Source: JBNPEO01 sp050490315
GTDB taxonomy: Bacteria; Actinomycetota; Actinomycetes; Actinomycetales; Micrococcaceae
Reading direction: 5' to 3'
Assembly (NCBI RefSeq): GCF_050490315.1
Contig: NZ_JBNPEO010000011.1
Location: 1-64,000, forward strand
Length of the DNA stretch: 64,000 bases
In this document: piece after piece, positions 51,790 to 61,194 of the stretch
Numbering within the stretch: the first letter of the stretch is position 1
How the letters are laid out: each line of letters opens with the position of its first letter
Notes under the pieces: model-generated
The model's database searches: none
What the model was told of the DNA's origin: nothing
Seen by the model: the letters and a program-made list of their open reading frames with translations, nothing else
Program-made: the position numbers and the translations under genes

Positions 51790-53601
51790 GTGCGCGAACT
51801 CAGCGTCCCTCCCCTGGTCAATGTGGCCCCGGAGATCAACATCACCGATCTAGTACTGCGGCAAAGCAATTCTGCCGCGAATCCTGCACTATTTTCGGTC
51901 CGTGACGCTGCAGGAACATGGAATGATATTTCGGCCAAAGACTTCCACGCCGATGTGGTGCGCATTGCAAAAGGCTTGATGGCAAGCGGTGTGGCCGCCG
52001 GTGACCGTGTGGGAATTATGGCCCGCACTCGTTACGAATGGGCCCTTGTGGACTTCGCTATTTGGTTCTCCGGCGCCGTTTCTGTACCAATCTACGAAAC
52101 CTCCTCCCCCTCGCAAGTCGCATGGAACCTGGGCGATTCGGGTGCCGTCGCCGCTTTTGCCGAATCTAGTAACCACGAGAACATCATCCGTGCAGCAGCC
52201 GCCTCAGAGAACCTGGCAGCGCTAAAAAACGTTTGGCAGTTGGAGGGCCGTGGACTCGATGCGCTTCGTAAGGCGGGCGTTAATGTCAGCGATGAAGAAC
52301 TGGAAACCCGCCGTTCCACCGCAAACCTTGCTGACGTTGCCACGATTATCTACACCTCCGGAACCACCGGACGCCCCAAAGGCTGCGAACTGACACATGG
52401 CAACTTTGTGGAGCTTTCGGACAATGCTCTTGCGAGCTTGGGCGAAATCGTGAATCAGAACGCCAAGACCATTATGTTTTTGCCCTTGGCCCACGTCTTC
52501 GCTCGATTCATCTCAGTGCTCAGTGTTGCAGCGGGAGCCACGGTTGCCCATACGCCAGATATCAAGAACCTTTTGGCGGATCTGCAGAGCTACCAGCCAA
52601 CCTTCATTTTGGCCGTTCCCCGCGTTTTCGAGAAGGTTTACAACTCAGCACTGACCAAGGCCGAGGACGGCGGCAAGGGCGCCATCTTCCACAAGGCCGC
52701 CGAGACCGCTATCGCCTACGCCCGCGCGCAGCAGAACGGCAAAGCCGGCTTGGGTCTTAAGATCAAGCACGCCGTGTTCGACAAGCTCGTCTACGCCAAA
52801 CTGCGCACGGCCATGGGTGGCCACGTTGCGCATGCTGTCTCTGGTGGTGGCCCGCTGGGTGAACGCCTAGGCTACTTCTTCCAAGGGATTGGAATGCAGA
52901 TCCTCGAAGGCTACGGGCTCACTGAAACCACTGCGCCCATCACAGTTAACACTCCGGCCCGCATCAAGATTGGGACAGTAGGCCGCCCACTTCCAGGTAA
53001 CGCAGTCAAGATTGCAGACGACGGCGAAATTCTCGCCAAGGGTTTCTGTGTCATGCGCGGTTACTACAAGCGCGCCGAACTCACCGAGCAGGCCTTTACC
53101 GATGGCTGGTTCCACACCGGAGACATTGGCGAGCTCGATACCGACGGCTTTTTGAAGATTACTGGCCGCAAAAAGGAAATCATCGTTACCGCCAGTGGAA
53201 AGAACGTTGTTCCGGCCCTCCTTGAGGACCAGATTCGCGCCGATGCTTTGGTGTCCCAGGTCCTTGTGGTTGGTGACAACCGCCCCTTTATCGGAGCCCT
53301 GGTTACCCTCGATGAGGAAGCACTTCCGGGCTGGCTGGAACGTCACAACCTTTCCGGCAAAATGAGCATCGATGACGCCGTCAAGGATCCTCAGATTCAT
53401 GCTCAGGTCCAGAAGCTGATTGACCGCGCCAACCAGTCGGTCAGCCACGCGGAGGCCATCAAATCATTCCGGATCGTCACCAGTGATTTCACTGAAGCAT
53501 CGGGTCACCTGACTCCCTCTTTGAAGGTCAAACGAGCTCAGGTCATCAAGGACTATGACGCCGTTATTGAAGAAATGTATTCAGCTAAAAAGCCGTCTTA
53601 G
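51790..53601 (+). CDS. long-chain fatty-acid--CoA ligase (AMP-forming)
   Basis: 603 residues, GTG start with AAGGAG. AMP-binding motif TIIYTSGTTGRPKGCELTH, VAHAVSGGGPLGERLGYFFQGIGMQILEGYGLTETT, FHTGDIGELDTDGFLKITGRKKEIIVTASGKNVVP (motifs including the C-terminal domain hinge). It activates fatty acids to acyl-CoA. It sits where M. tuberculosis has FadD15 (Rv2187), a lipid-metabolism ligase, consistent with the PlsC and esterase neighbours. Chain-length preference is unknown. Confidence 0.94.
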   Translation: MRELSVPPLVNVAPEINITDLVLRQSNSAANPALFSVRDAAGTWNDISAKDFHADVVRIAKGLMASGVAAGDRVGIMARTRYEWALVDFAIWFSGAVSVPIYETSSPSQVAWNLGDSGAVAAFAESSNHENIIRAAAASENLAALKNVWQLEGRGLDALRKAGVNVSDEELETRRSTANLADVATIIYTSGTTGRPKGCELTHGNFVELSDNALASLGEIVNQNAKTIMFLPLAHVFARFISVLSVAAGATVAHTPDIKNLLADLQSYQPTFILAVPRVFEKVYNSALTKAEDGGKGAIFHKAAETAIAYARAQQNGKAGLGLKIKHAVFDKLVYAKLRTAMGGHVAHAVSGGGPLGERLGYFFQGIGMQILEGYGLTETTAPITVNTPARIKIGTVGRPLPGNAVKIADDGEILAKGFCVMRGYYKRAELTEQAFTDGWFHTGDIGELDTDGFLKITGRKKEIIVTASGKNVVPALLEDQIRADALVSQVLVVGDNRPFIGALVTLDEEALPGWLERHNLSGKMSIDDAVKDPQIHAQVQKLIDRANQSVSHAEAIKSFRIVTSDFTEASGHLTPSLKVKRAQVIKDYDAVIEEMYSAKKPS

Positions 53602-53623
53602 CTCTTTTACTAGCAGCTAAGCC

Positions 53624-53663
53624 AGAAGGGGCGGACCAAGCATTTGCTTGGTCCGCCCCTTCT
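53624..53663. terminator. strong bidirectional terminator
   Basis: Perfect 18-base arms (53624-53641, 53646-53663) with ATTT loop, between the convergent CoA ligase and MinD-like genes. Both stops lie within 30 bases. Confidence 0.9.
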
Positions 53664-53691
53664 ACGTATGAGCTCCTATCAGACGGACTTT

Positions 53692-55041
53692 CTAGTCGTC
53701 GACGAGTTCGTCAACCACAAGAGCCGCAAGCTCAACAGCTGCGCTTCGGGTAGCTGGCGCAAGCTTAGCCAACTCAATACGCGAGCCTTCCGCCAAATGT
53801 TTGTCGTAGGGAATGCGCACTACGTTCTTCACACGGGAGCGGAAGTGATCCTCAATCTCGTTGACATTCACCCGGGTGCCAACGCCTGCGGACATGTTGA
53901 TCACCACTGTCGCCTTGCGGACCAGGTCTTCCCTGCCGTGTGCTTCTAGCCACGACAGCGTCTCCGAGGCGAGCCGTGCTTCGTCAACGCTGCCACCGGA
54001 AACCAACACAACGGCGTCGGCCTTTTCTAGCGTGCCTTTCATCACCGAGTGAACCATTCCGGTACCAGAATCGGTGAGAACAATAGAGTAGTAGCGGCCC
54101 AAGATGTCAGTAACGGCACGGTAGTCGGCGTCGTCGAAGGCGTGTGCCACGGTGGGATCCGTGTCAGAGGCGAGCACGTCCAAACGTGAGCCTTCGCGCG
54201 CGGTGTAGTTGGAGAGCTGAGTAAAAGAATTTACGTTGAAGCGCTCTTTTACCAAGTGACGAGCCGTGAAGTCCGCACGGCCTGGTGAGCGGTCTGATAG
54301 AGTACCGCGGTCCGGGTTAGCGTCCATGGCGATCACACGGTCTTCACGTAGATCTGCCAGCACCATACCCAAGAGTGTGGTTACGGTTGTTTTACCAACA
54401 CCACCCTTGCGTGAGAGCACAGGAACATATCGAGTTTGCTCGCCTAACCGCACTGCGATGCGGTGCTCAAGAACACGCTGGATTCGAACCCTGTCCGAGT
54501 CTCCCAAATTTACGAAGCCAAAGGTCGCTTGGTAGAGCCACCGGCGCCAACCAGATACTGGTGCAGCAGCTGTTTTCTCCAATAGCCGGTCTGCCGTTAG
54601 CGACGAGGCAGCTTCAGGACCAGCGGCCTTGGTGCGACGCTCGCTGACGCCCGGGGCCCCAATGTCCACGGCGTTGCGCTCATTGCTGAGCTCCTCTTCG
54701 ACCTCGACCTTTTCACGCGCTGGTTCCGTGCTCAGTGGCGCACCGTTGGGCTTCCACTGAGTCTGGGCGCCAACTATGCCGACACCGGCAGTCACCATCC
54801 CCGCAGGAGGAACAGCGGGGATACCCGGGATAGTGGCCGGGTCAACAACCGTAGCGGCACTGATTTCCGCTGTAGCTTCTGGCTCGGCCTCTTCAACGCC
54901 GTTTTCTGCTGCGAAGGAGTCCTCGGCTTCTGCCGCTTCAGAGCCGTCGAATTCAGCGACGAGCTCTCCAGAACCATCCTCTGCCGATACATCCTGCGCC
55001 GAAGGATCGTTGCCCTGGGTGGGCGTGCTTTTCTGAGTCAT
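53692..55041 (-). CDS. MinD/ParA-like ATPase with long disordered N-terminus (EspI-like)
   Basis: 449 residues. About 150 residues of acidic, Ala/Pro-rich low complexity precede a ParA/MinD domain with deviant Walker A LSRKGGVGKTTVTTLLG, AMDANPDRGTLSDR, switch region LTDSGTGMVHSVMKG, and NMSAGVGTRVNVNEI. The closest architecture I know is the EspI-type ATPase of ESX secretion loci and its orphan relatives in actinobacteria. No secretion gene is visible here. RBS TTGGAG before ATG. Function not known; membrane/pole-associated positioning is possible. Confidence 0.85.
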   Translation of the reverse strand: MTQKSTPTQGNDPSAQDVSAEDGSGELVAEFDGSEAAEAEDSFAAENGVEEAEPEATAEISAATVVDPATIPGIPAVPPAGMVTAGVGIVGAQTQWKPNGAPLSTEPAREKVEVEEELSNERNAVDIGAPGVSERRTKAAGPEAASSLTADRLLEKTAAAPVSGWRRWLYQATFGFVNLGDSDRVRIQRVLEHRIAVRLGEQTRYVPVLSRKGGVGKTTVTTLLGMVLADLREDRVIAMDANPDRGTLSDRSPGRADFTARHLVKERFNVNSFTQLSNYTAREGSRLDVLASDTDPTVAHAFDDADYRAVTDILGRYYSIVLTDSGTGMVHSVMKGTLEKADAVVLVSGGSVDEARLASETLSWLEAHGREDLVRKATVVINMSAGVGTRVNVNEIEDHFRSRVKNVVRIPYDKHLAEGSRIELAKLAPATRSAAVELAALVVDELVDD

Positions 55042-55143
55042 GTCTCCAACCTGGTGTTGACTGCTGCAAATGGCATGGCGTATCCACAGCTTTCATTCAG
55101 ATTCAGCTTATCGCCCCAATGCCCCATAGCGGCCGAACCAGCC

Positions 55144-58100
55144 CTACTCCACAACGAGAAGTAGGTCACCGCCTTGAACTTGTTCCACTGGCCCCACTGC
55201 AAGACGGCTCACGGTACCGGCAATCGGCGTGGTGATGGATGCTTCCATCTTCATGGCTTCAATAGTGGCAACCGTATCGCCGGCCTTGAGCTCATCGCCT
55301 ACCTTGACGGCCAGAGTGACAGCACCAGCAAACGGCGCTGCCAAATGACCTGCAATGGAGGTATCGGCTTTCTCGGCCGTCTTGACGTTGCTGACCACTG
55401 ATTTATCCCTCACTACAACTGGGCGCGATTGACCATTGAGCGTGGTCATGACGGTGCGCATTCCCTTCTCATCCGGCTCGGAGACGGCCTCTAGGGAGGC
55501 GATCAGCCGAACGCCTTTCTCGAGCTCGATCACGTGCTCTTCGCCGTGCTGCAACCCGTACAAGTAATCACGAGTGTCCAGCACTGACAAGTTGCCGTAC
55601 TGTTCGCGGCTCTTGTTGTAGTCCTGAGTGGGTCCAGCGAAGAGCAACCGGTTCAGCGTACTGCGTCGAGTTGCCGAATCTTTGCTCAACGATTCGCTGT
55701 CCTCGGTACTGAGCTCAACGTCCCGTACCTTGATACTTCTGCCCTGCAGAGCCTTGGTGCGGAATGGTTCCGGCCAGCCGCCTGGCGGATCGCCCAATTC
55801 GCCAGAGAGAAAGCCAATGACCGAGTCAGGAATATCAAATTTCTGCGGGTTCTCTTCAAAGTCAGCCGGGTCAGCGTTGAGACCGACCAAGTGCAGGGCC
55901 AGGTCTCCCACTACTTTCGAGGACGGTGTGACCTTCACAAGACGGCCCAGAATACGGTCTGCAGCCGTGTACATGTCCTCGATTGCTTCGAAGCGTTCAC
56001 CCAGTCCTAAGGCAATTGCTTGCTGGCGAAGGTTAGAGAGCTGGCCGCCAGGAATTTCATGCTGGTACACCCGCCCAGTTGGTGCCGCCAGCCCGGATTC
56101 AAACGGAGCATAAACCTTGCGAACCGCTTCCCAATAGGGTTCAAGTGCGCCAACGTTGCTTAAGCTCAAGCCGGTATCGCGCTCAGTGTGCGCCAAGGCG
56201 GCCACGAGTGCAGACATGGCCGGCTGGCTCGTTGTCCCGGCCAACGCGGCCGAGGCAACGTCAACCGCATCTACGCCAGCGTTAATGGCTGCCATCAACG
56301 TAGCTAGCTGACCGCCAGCGGTATCGTGCGTGTGCAAATGAACCGGGAGGTCAAAACGCTCACGTAGAGCCGTGACCAGCTTGGCTGCCGCCGCCGGACG
56401 GAGGAGCCCCGCCATGTCCTTGATCGCCAAGATGTGAGCACCAGCATCAACAATCCGCTGCGCCAAATCAAGATAGTAATCCAAGGTGTAGAGGTCCTCG
56501 GCCGGGTCCAGAAGGTCGCCTGTGTAGCACAACGCCACTTCGGCGACTGCTGTGCCCGTTGCGCGAACAGCGCTGATAGCGGGGGCCATCTGATTCACGT
56601 CATTGAGCGCATCGAAAATACGGAAAACGTCAATGCCGGTAGCTGCGGCTTCCGCCACAAAGGCTTCAGTAACTTCAGTGGGATAGGGAGTGTAGCCGAC
56701 GGTGTTACGTCCACGCAGGAGCATTTGAAGACAAATGTTGGGCATGGCCTTCCGCAGCGCGGCCAACCGATCCCAGGGGTCTTCACCCAAGAACCTCAGG
56801 GCGACGTCGTAAGTGGCACCACCCCACGCTTCAACTGAAAATAGTTCAGGAAGCAATTGGGAAACTGCCGGCCCTGCAGCAACCAGGTCCTTGGTACGTA
56901 CCCGAGTAGCGAGAAGTGACTGGTGGGCATCCCGGAACGTTGTGTCGGTGACGGCCACGGCCTGTTGCTCGCGTAGCGCCTTGGCGAATCCTTCCGGCCC
57001 TAGCTCGGCGAGACGCTGGCGTGAACCTGAGGGAAGTTCCCCGCTGGTGTTTCCACGCTCAGGTAACTTGCGGGCTGGACCGTGAGTCACAGTCGGTTCG
57101 CCATTGGGTTTATTAACAGTAACTTCGGCGAGCCAGGTTAATAGTTTGGTGCCTCGATCTGCTGAGCCACGGGCTTTGAGCAGTTCAGGACGCTCGTCAA
57201 TAAAGGAAGTGGCCACGTTGCCGGCAATAAACTCTGGATCTTCGAGCACCGCCTGGAGGAAAGCGATGTTTGTGGAGACCCCACGAATACGGAACTCAGC
57301 CAAGGCTCGCCGGGCGCGAGCCACGGCTGCGGGGTAATCACGGCCACGGCACGTTAGTTTGACCAACATTGAATCAAAGTGCGGACTGATCTCGGCACCA
57401 GAGTAGACAGTTCCGCCGTCGAGCCTTACACCAGCGCCACCTGCTGAACGGTAGCCGGTAATCTTTCCCACGTCAGGACGGAATCCATTAGCCGGATCCT
57501 CAGTGGTGATACGGCACTGAAGCGCTGCTCCCTTGAGCTGGACCGTGTCTTGAGACAAACCAAGATCAGCCAAGGTCTGTCCCGAGGCGATGCGCATCTG
57601 AGCCTGTACCAGGTCCACGTCCGTCACTTCCTCAGTGACGGTGTGCTCTACCTGGATTCGAGGGTTCATTTCGATAAATACGTGCTGTCCAGCGCGCTCG
57701 CCAACAGTGTCCACAAGGAACTCAACGGTTCCCGCGTTTACATAGTTCAGGGCCTTCGCAAACTTGATTGCGTCCCGGTACAACGCCTGGCGGATGTTTT
57801 CATCGAGGTTGGGGGCCGGAGCAATCTCAACCACTTTTTGGTGACGGCGCTGGAGTGAACAATCACGTTCAAAGAGGTGAATAACGTTGCCGTCACCGTC
57901 GGCCAAAATCTGAACCTCAATATGGCGTGGCCGCAGAACCGCCTGCTCCAAAAACATGGTGGGGTCACCGAAAGCCGAATCAGCTTCACGCATGGCCGCA
58001 TGAAGTGCCTCAGGCAATTCCTCACGAGTGTCCACGCGACGCATGCCACGTCCACCGCCGCCGGCAACGGCCTTGGCGAAAATGGGGAACCCAATCTCGT

Positions 58101-58545
58101 CCGCTGCAGCAATCAACTCATCCACGTCTTTGGACGGCTTGCTTGAATTGAGCACCGGCACACCGGCCTTGCGCGCCGCAGCGAGGGCAGCAACCTTGTT
58201 GCCAGCAAGTTCTAATACCTCTGCTGGCGGACCCACAAAAGTGATCCCCGCGGCTTTGGCAGCACGGGCCAGATCAGGATTTTCAGACAAAAAGCCGTAG
58301 CCGGGGTAAATGGCGTCTGCTCCGGCTTCCTTGGCAACCCGGACAATCTCATCCACGTCCAGGTAAGCCCTCACCGGATGGCCTTCTTCACCAATCAAGT
58401 ACGCTTCGTCAGCCTTTTGACGGTGGATCGAGTTGCGATCTTCTTGAGGGAAAACAGCAACGGTTTTAGCACCGAGTTCATATCCAGCCCTGAAGGCACG
58501 GATAGCAATCTCGCCACGGTTGGCCACCAAAATTTTGGAAAACAT
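55144..58545 (-). CDS. pyc: pyruvate carboxylase
   Basis: 1133 residues from the ATG at 58545 (MFSKILVANRGEIAIRAFRA), which has AGGAG upstream; the open frame extends 23 codons further without a site. Biotin carboxylase domain (about 1-450; VGPPAEV, GGGGRGMRRV, QRRHQKVVEIAPAPN, EMNPRIQVEHTVTEEVT), carboxyltransferase (about 520-820; TDTTFRDAHQSLLATRVR, CYTGDLLDP, HLHTHDTAGGQ), C-terminal biotinyl domain with EAMKMEAS. It makes oxaloacetate from pyruvate, replenishing the TCA cycle, relevant to the 2-oxoglutarate control genes further right. Confidence 0.96.
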   Translation of the reverse strand: MFSKILVANRGEIAIRAFRAGYELGAKTVAVFPQEDRNSIHRQKADEAYLIGEEGHPVRAYLDVDEIVRVAKEAGADAIYPGYGFLSENPDLARAAKAAGITFVGPPAEVLELAGNKVAALAAARKAGVPVLNSSKPSKDVDELIAAADEIGFPIFAKAVAGGGGRGMRRVDTREELPEALHAAMREADSAFGDPTMFLEQAVLRPRHIEVQILADGDGNVIHLFERDCSLQRRHQKVVEIAPAPNLDENIRQALYRDAIKFAKALNYVNAGTVEFLVDTVGERAGQHVFIEMNPRIQVEHTVTEEVTDVDLVQAQMRIASGQTLADLGLSQDTVQLKGAALQCRITTEDPANGFRPDVGKITGYRSAGGAGVRLDGGTVYSGAEISPHFDSMLVKLTCRGRDYPAAVARARRALAEFRIRGVSTNIAFLQAVLEDPEFIAGNVATSFIDERPELLKARGSADRGTKLLTWLAEVTVNKPNGEPTVTHGPARKLPERGNTSGELPSGSRQRLAELGPEGFAKALREQQAVAVTDTTFRDAHQSLLATRVRTKDLVAAGPAVSQLLPELFSVEAWGGATYDVALRFLGEDPWDRLAALRKAMPNICLQMLLRGRNTVGYTPYPTEVTEAFVAEAAATGIDVFRIFDALNDVNQMAPAISAVRATGTAVAEVALCYTGDLLDPAEDLYTLDYYLDLAQRIVDAGAHILAIKDMAGLLRPAAAAKLVTALRERFDLPVHLHTHDTAGGQLATLMAAINAGVDAVDVASAALAGTTSQPAMSALVAALAHTERDTGLSLSNVGALEPYWEAVRKVYAPFESGLAAPTGRVYQHEIPGGQLSNLRQQAIALGLGERFEAIEDMYTAADRILGRLVKVTPSSKVVGDLALHLVGLNADPADFEENPQKFDIPDSVIGFLSGELGDPPGGWPEPFRTKALQGRSIKVRDVELSTEDSESLSKDSATRRSTLNRLLFAGPTQDYNKSREQYGNLSVLDTRDYLYGLQHGEEHVIELEKGVRLIASLEAVSEPDEKGMRTVMTTLNGQSRPVVVRDKSVVSNVKTAEKADTSIAGHLAAPFAGAVTLAVKVGDELKAGDTVATIEAMKMEASITTPIAGTVSRLAVGPVEQVQGGDLLLVVE

Positions 58546-58782
58546 GCTGCTCCTGCATCCTCGCGGGTAGTGAGACGGTTGCTCACAGTTTGTTTCACGC
58601 CCAATAGCGAACACAAGCTAGTGTGATCGGTATTACAGTTTATGCGATTTTGGTGTCCTGACCCTAGTTCATCGGCTGCGCCAACCGTGGCCGCAATGGC
58701 GCCTAGTTCTTGGGCGAGTCTGGCCGCGTGCCAGAAAAGTGGACCAAATCCCCTAGCAGCACAACATATGATGGATGGGGAC

Positions 58783-58796
58783 ACTGACTAGTCAGT
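58783..58796. promoter_or_regulatory. 14-bp perfect palindrome, operator-like
   Basis: ACTGACTAGTCAGT, perfectly symmetric, 50 bp before the ParA-like start and 238 bp before pyc. The size and GAC..GTC half-sites match TetR-family operators. No TetR gene lies within the window. The 301-base intergenic stretch 58546-58846 otherwise holds promoters of the divergent genes and no gene. Confidence 0.55.
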
Positions 58797-58846
58797 CTGC
58801 GTCCCTCGGCGGAAATTCAGCAACAGCGTGAGGTTTTGATCTACCA

Positions 58847-59647
58847 GTGCAAGTTGTAAGTATCAGCAGTCTCAAGGGCGGCGTCGGTAAGACGTCGGTC
58901 ACCACAGGGCTCGCTTCCTCCGCCCTCGCCGCCGGTGTACGCACTCTGGTGATTGATTTGGATCCCCATGGCGATTCCTCAACGGCTCTCGGCGCTCCCA
59001 CCGGCTCATTAGACATCGGCCGAATGCTCAAGGCACCCCGGCGTGCGCACTTGTCTGAAAATGTAGTCCCGAGCGCTTGGACAACACACCAAAGAAACAC
59101 TGCCGGCGGAACATTAGACGTAGCCGTTGGTTCAGCATTTACCGGCATTTACGATCGGCCGGACTTGGGCAAGAGGAACCTTCGCCGGCTCGCCAACGTC
59201 CTTGCCGGGGTGGATCAGTACCAATTGGTCCTGATCGACTGCCCACCGTCACTGAACGGGCTCACCCGGATGGCGTGGACCGCAAGCGACAACGTGGTTC
59301 TGGTGGCCGAACCGGGATTGTTCTCGGTAGCCGGCACTGAGCGCACCATACGCGCCATTGAATTGTTCAAGCGCGAGTTTGCCCCCTCGCTCACTGCTGC
59401 CGGAATTGTTGCCAACCGCGTCCGGAGCACCTCGAGCGAACACGCCTACCGGCTTGATGAAATGCGTTCCATGTTCGGACCGCTGCTGCTGGAGCCCTAC
59501 ATCCCGGAGCAAGCTAACTGGCAACAGATCCAAGGCGCCGCACACTCCGTGCACCACTGGCCCGGCGAATCCGCCCGCAGCAGCGCTGCCCTCTTCGACG
59601 AGCTGCTGGCTGCTGTCCGCAAACAGGGCAAACAAACACGCCGCTAA
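58847..59647 (+). CDS. ParA-family ATPase, monocistronic
   Basis: 266 residues from GTG. Deviant Walker A SSLKGGVGKTSVTTGLASSAL (residues 7-27), Asp-rich DLDPHGDSS, and IDCPPSLNGLTRMAW. There is a second ATP-binding Lys (K11-like, signature KGGVGKT). Length is typical of chromosomal ParA/MinD-type proteins. No parB or plasmid partner is adjacent, and the C-terminus ends KQTRR. It is next to the gcvH-garA regulator block. Possible roles are pole or cargo positioning; not assigned. Confidence 0.88.
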   Translation: MQVVSISSLKGGVGKTSVTTGLASSALAAGVRTLVIDLDPHGDSSTALGAPTGSLDIGRMLKAPRRAHLSENVVPSAWTTHQRNTAGGTLDVAVGSAFTGIYDRPDLGKRNLRRLANVLAGVDQYQLVLIDCPPSLNGLTRMAWTASDNVVLVAEPGLFSVAGTERTIRAIELFKREFAPSLTAAGIVANRVRSTSSEHAYRLDEMRSMFGPLLLEPYIPEQANWQQIQGAAHSVHHWPGESARSSAALFDELLAAVRKQGKQTRR

Positions 59648-59746
59648 TAACTAGACCAGCTGGACTTGGACCTGTTTCCTGAAGCAGTCTTGGCTCGACG
59701 CTAGGTTTTGGACGTGCCTTCTTGGCGCCTCTGTGGACGCAAAAAA

Positions 59747-59797
59747 ATTCCCGTTTCTACCTTCTGTGCCCTCAAACCCAAGGTATAAAACGGGAAT
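59747..59797 (-). terminator. terminator of the merR-containing operon
   Basis: Arms of 17 and 18 bases (59747-59763 and 59780-59797) with one bulge, followed on the minus strand by TTTTTT. It ends the gcvH-garA-merR-DUF151-merR transcription unit and also lies 100 bases after the ParA-like gene on the other strand. Confidence 0.85.
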
Positions 59798-59835
59798 CCT
59801 GAGCCACTAGAGGGTGGCCTGAAATGTTGCTGAGA

Positions 59836-60429
59836 CTAACTGACTTTACGTGCTGCGCGGCGCTTGCTGAGCTCGTCATCCGGGAACGACTGGTCAATAG
59901 CGTGCTCGCTAGGCAGAAGTGCCAAGCTGCCTTCAACCTCACGCCAAACGCGCCCAACGGCGATACCAAATACGCCCTGGCCACCCTGAACCAAGTCAAT
60001 AACCTCGTCTGCGGAAGTGCACTCATAGACGCTCGCGCCGTCACTCATCAACGTAATTTGAGCGAGGTCTTCAACGCCGCGTTCACGCAAATGCTCCACG
60101 GCAGTGCGGATTTGCTGCAGGGATACCCCAGTGTCCAAAAGGCGCTTAACCACCTTCAGGACCAAAATGTCACGGAAGCTATAGAGTCTTTGCGAGCCCG
60201 AGCCGGCTGCGCCGCGAACGGCAGGTTCTACCAATCCGGTGCGAGCCCAGTAGTCCAGCTGACGGTAGGTAATACCTGCGGCTTTGCACGCCGTCGGGCC
60301 ACGGTAGCCAGCGTCCTCGTCCAACACGGGAAGGTCCTCGGTGAACAGCAGGCCCTGCGCTCCGGCAGGAAGGGCATTGCTGCCCGTTGTGGCGCGCTTT
60401 AGCTCGCCAGCTTCGCCCATTGGACTCAC
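59836..60429 (-). CDS. MerR-family regulator, Rv1830-like
   Basis: 197 residues, GTG start with GAGGAGGG. HTH YRGPTACKAAGITYRQLDYWARTGLVEPAVR (about 42-72), then LYSFRDILVLKVVKRLLDTGVSLQQIRTAVEHLRERG and a C-terminal region ending DDELSKRRAARKVS. No cysteine sensor cluster. In M. tuberculosis this corresponds to Rv1830 downstream of DUF151 (Rv1829). Target genes unknown; has its own intergenic region of 252 bases upstream. Confidence 0.9.
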   Translation of the reverse strand: MSPMGEAGELKRATTGSNALPAGAQGLLFTEDLPVLDEDAGYRGPTACKAAGITYRQLDYWARTGLVEPAVRGAAGSGSQRLYSFRDILVLKVVKRLLDTGVSLQQIRTAVEHLRERGVEDLAQITLMSDGASVYECTSADEVIDLVQGGQGVFGIAVGRVWREVEGSLALLPSEHAIDQSFPDDELSKRRAARKVS

Positions 60430-60657
60430 GTAAACCCTCCTCGACTAAAGCTCCCAGGGGGAGTTGCATCCCTGCTGAACGGTTCTATAGCTGGTGCTAC
60501 AAAAACTCAGTCGTGTAATTTCAACGACCGTCTACCCTCCAGTGTGAACCGGTGGGCCGCAGGATGCAATGGGAACTTGATACTTCGACGTTAGAGCCGT
60601 GCAGCCCTTAGGTCAAAGACGTTCGAGGCAATTTCGCGCCGTGTCGGAACTTTCAGC

Positions 60658-60675
60658 CTCAACTTTAACCTTAAC
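60658..60675 (-). repeat. three 6-bp repeats, CTCAAC-TTTAAC-CTTAAC
   Basis: Consecutive hexamers sharing the core TNNAAC, read on the plus strand as CTCAAC, TTTAAC, CTTAAC just after the DUF151 stop. They lie about 230 bp upstream of the merR start and might be a regulator site, or chance. Rest of the 252-base gap (60430-60681): the promoter of the merR gene, no gene seen. Confidence 0.3.
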
Positions 60676-60681
60676 GTGACA

Positions 60682-61194
60682 TTAGCCTTGGAAATCTTCC
60701 GGTTCTACGTCGTCTAGGAACTCCCTGAACCGCCGCAATTCACGCTCTTCGTCCACGGTCGTGGCTTCCACAGCGTCGCTACCGTCTTCGCTGTCGCCAT
60801 TGTCCGCAATTCGGACCCCAGCTTCGTCAACAACTTGCTCCGCGCACCAAATACGGCAATGCGCCCGAAGTGCCAATGCCAAGGCGTCTGACGCCCGCGA
60901 GTTAACTGTTGTGCCGTCGTCGAACTGTATTTGCCCAAAAAAGACGTTGTCTTCAACGGCCACAATATTGACGAGCGCTATCGAATGTCCGAGTGCGTGG
61001 ATAGCGTCCACCATCAGGTCATGTGTCATGGGACGCGGCGGGATGATTCCCTGCTGTGCAAGGGCAATGGCACTCGCCTCTGGTGTTCCAATCCAAATCG
61101 GAATGTGGCGGTCTCCCCCGATCTCCCGCAAAAGGACTAGCGGTTGATTGGATGGCAGTTCAATGCGAACTCCCACAAGCTCCACTTCAATCAT
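60682..61194 (-). CDS. DUF151 bifunctional nuclease-like protein
   Basis: 170 residues. The DUF151 signatures are MIEVELVGVRIELPSNQPLVLLRE, IPIWIGTPEASAIALAQQG, RPMTHDLM, and SRASDALALALRAHCRIWCAEQVVDEAGV. Family members have been called bifunctional nucleases in plants and bacteria; the C-terminal acidic tail (RRFREFLDDVEPEDF) is typical. The ATG overlaps the merR stop by one base (TGATG), so the two are coupled. Equivalent to M. tuberculosis Rv1829. Confidence 0.92.
   Translation of the reverse strand: MIEVELVGVRIELPSNQPLVLLREIGGDRHIPIWIGTPEASAIALAQQGIIPPRPMTHDLMVDAIHALGHSIALVNIVAVEDNVFFGQIQFDDGTTVNSRASDALALALRAHCRIWCAEQVVDEAGVRIADNGDSEDGSDAVEATTVDEERELRRFREFLDDVEPEDFQG

Noticed and set aside
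58395..58784. 129-codon minus-strand open frame overlapping the pyc start
   Set aside because: Overlaps the well-supported pyc 5' end in another frame and has an Ala/Leu/Arg composition without motifs.
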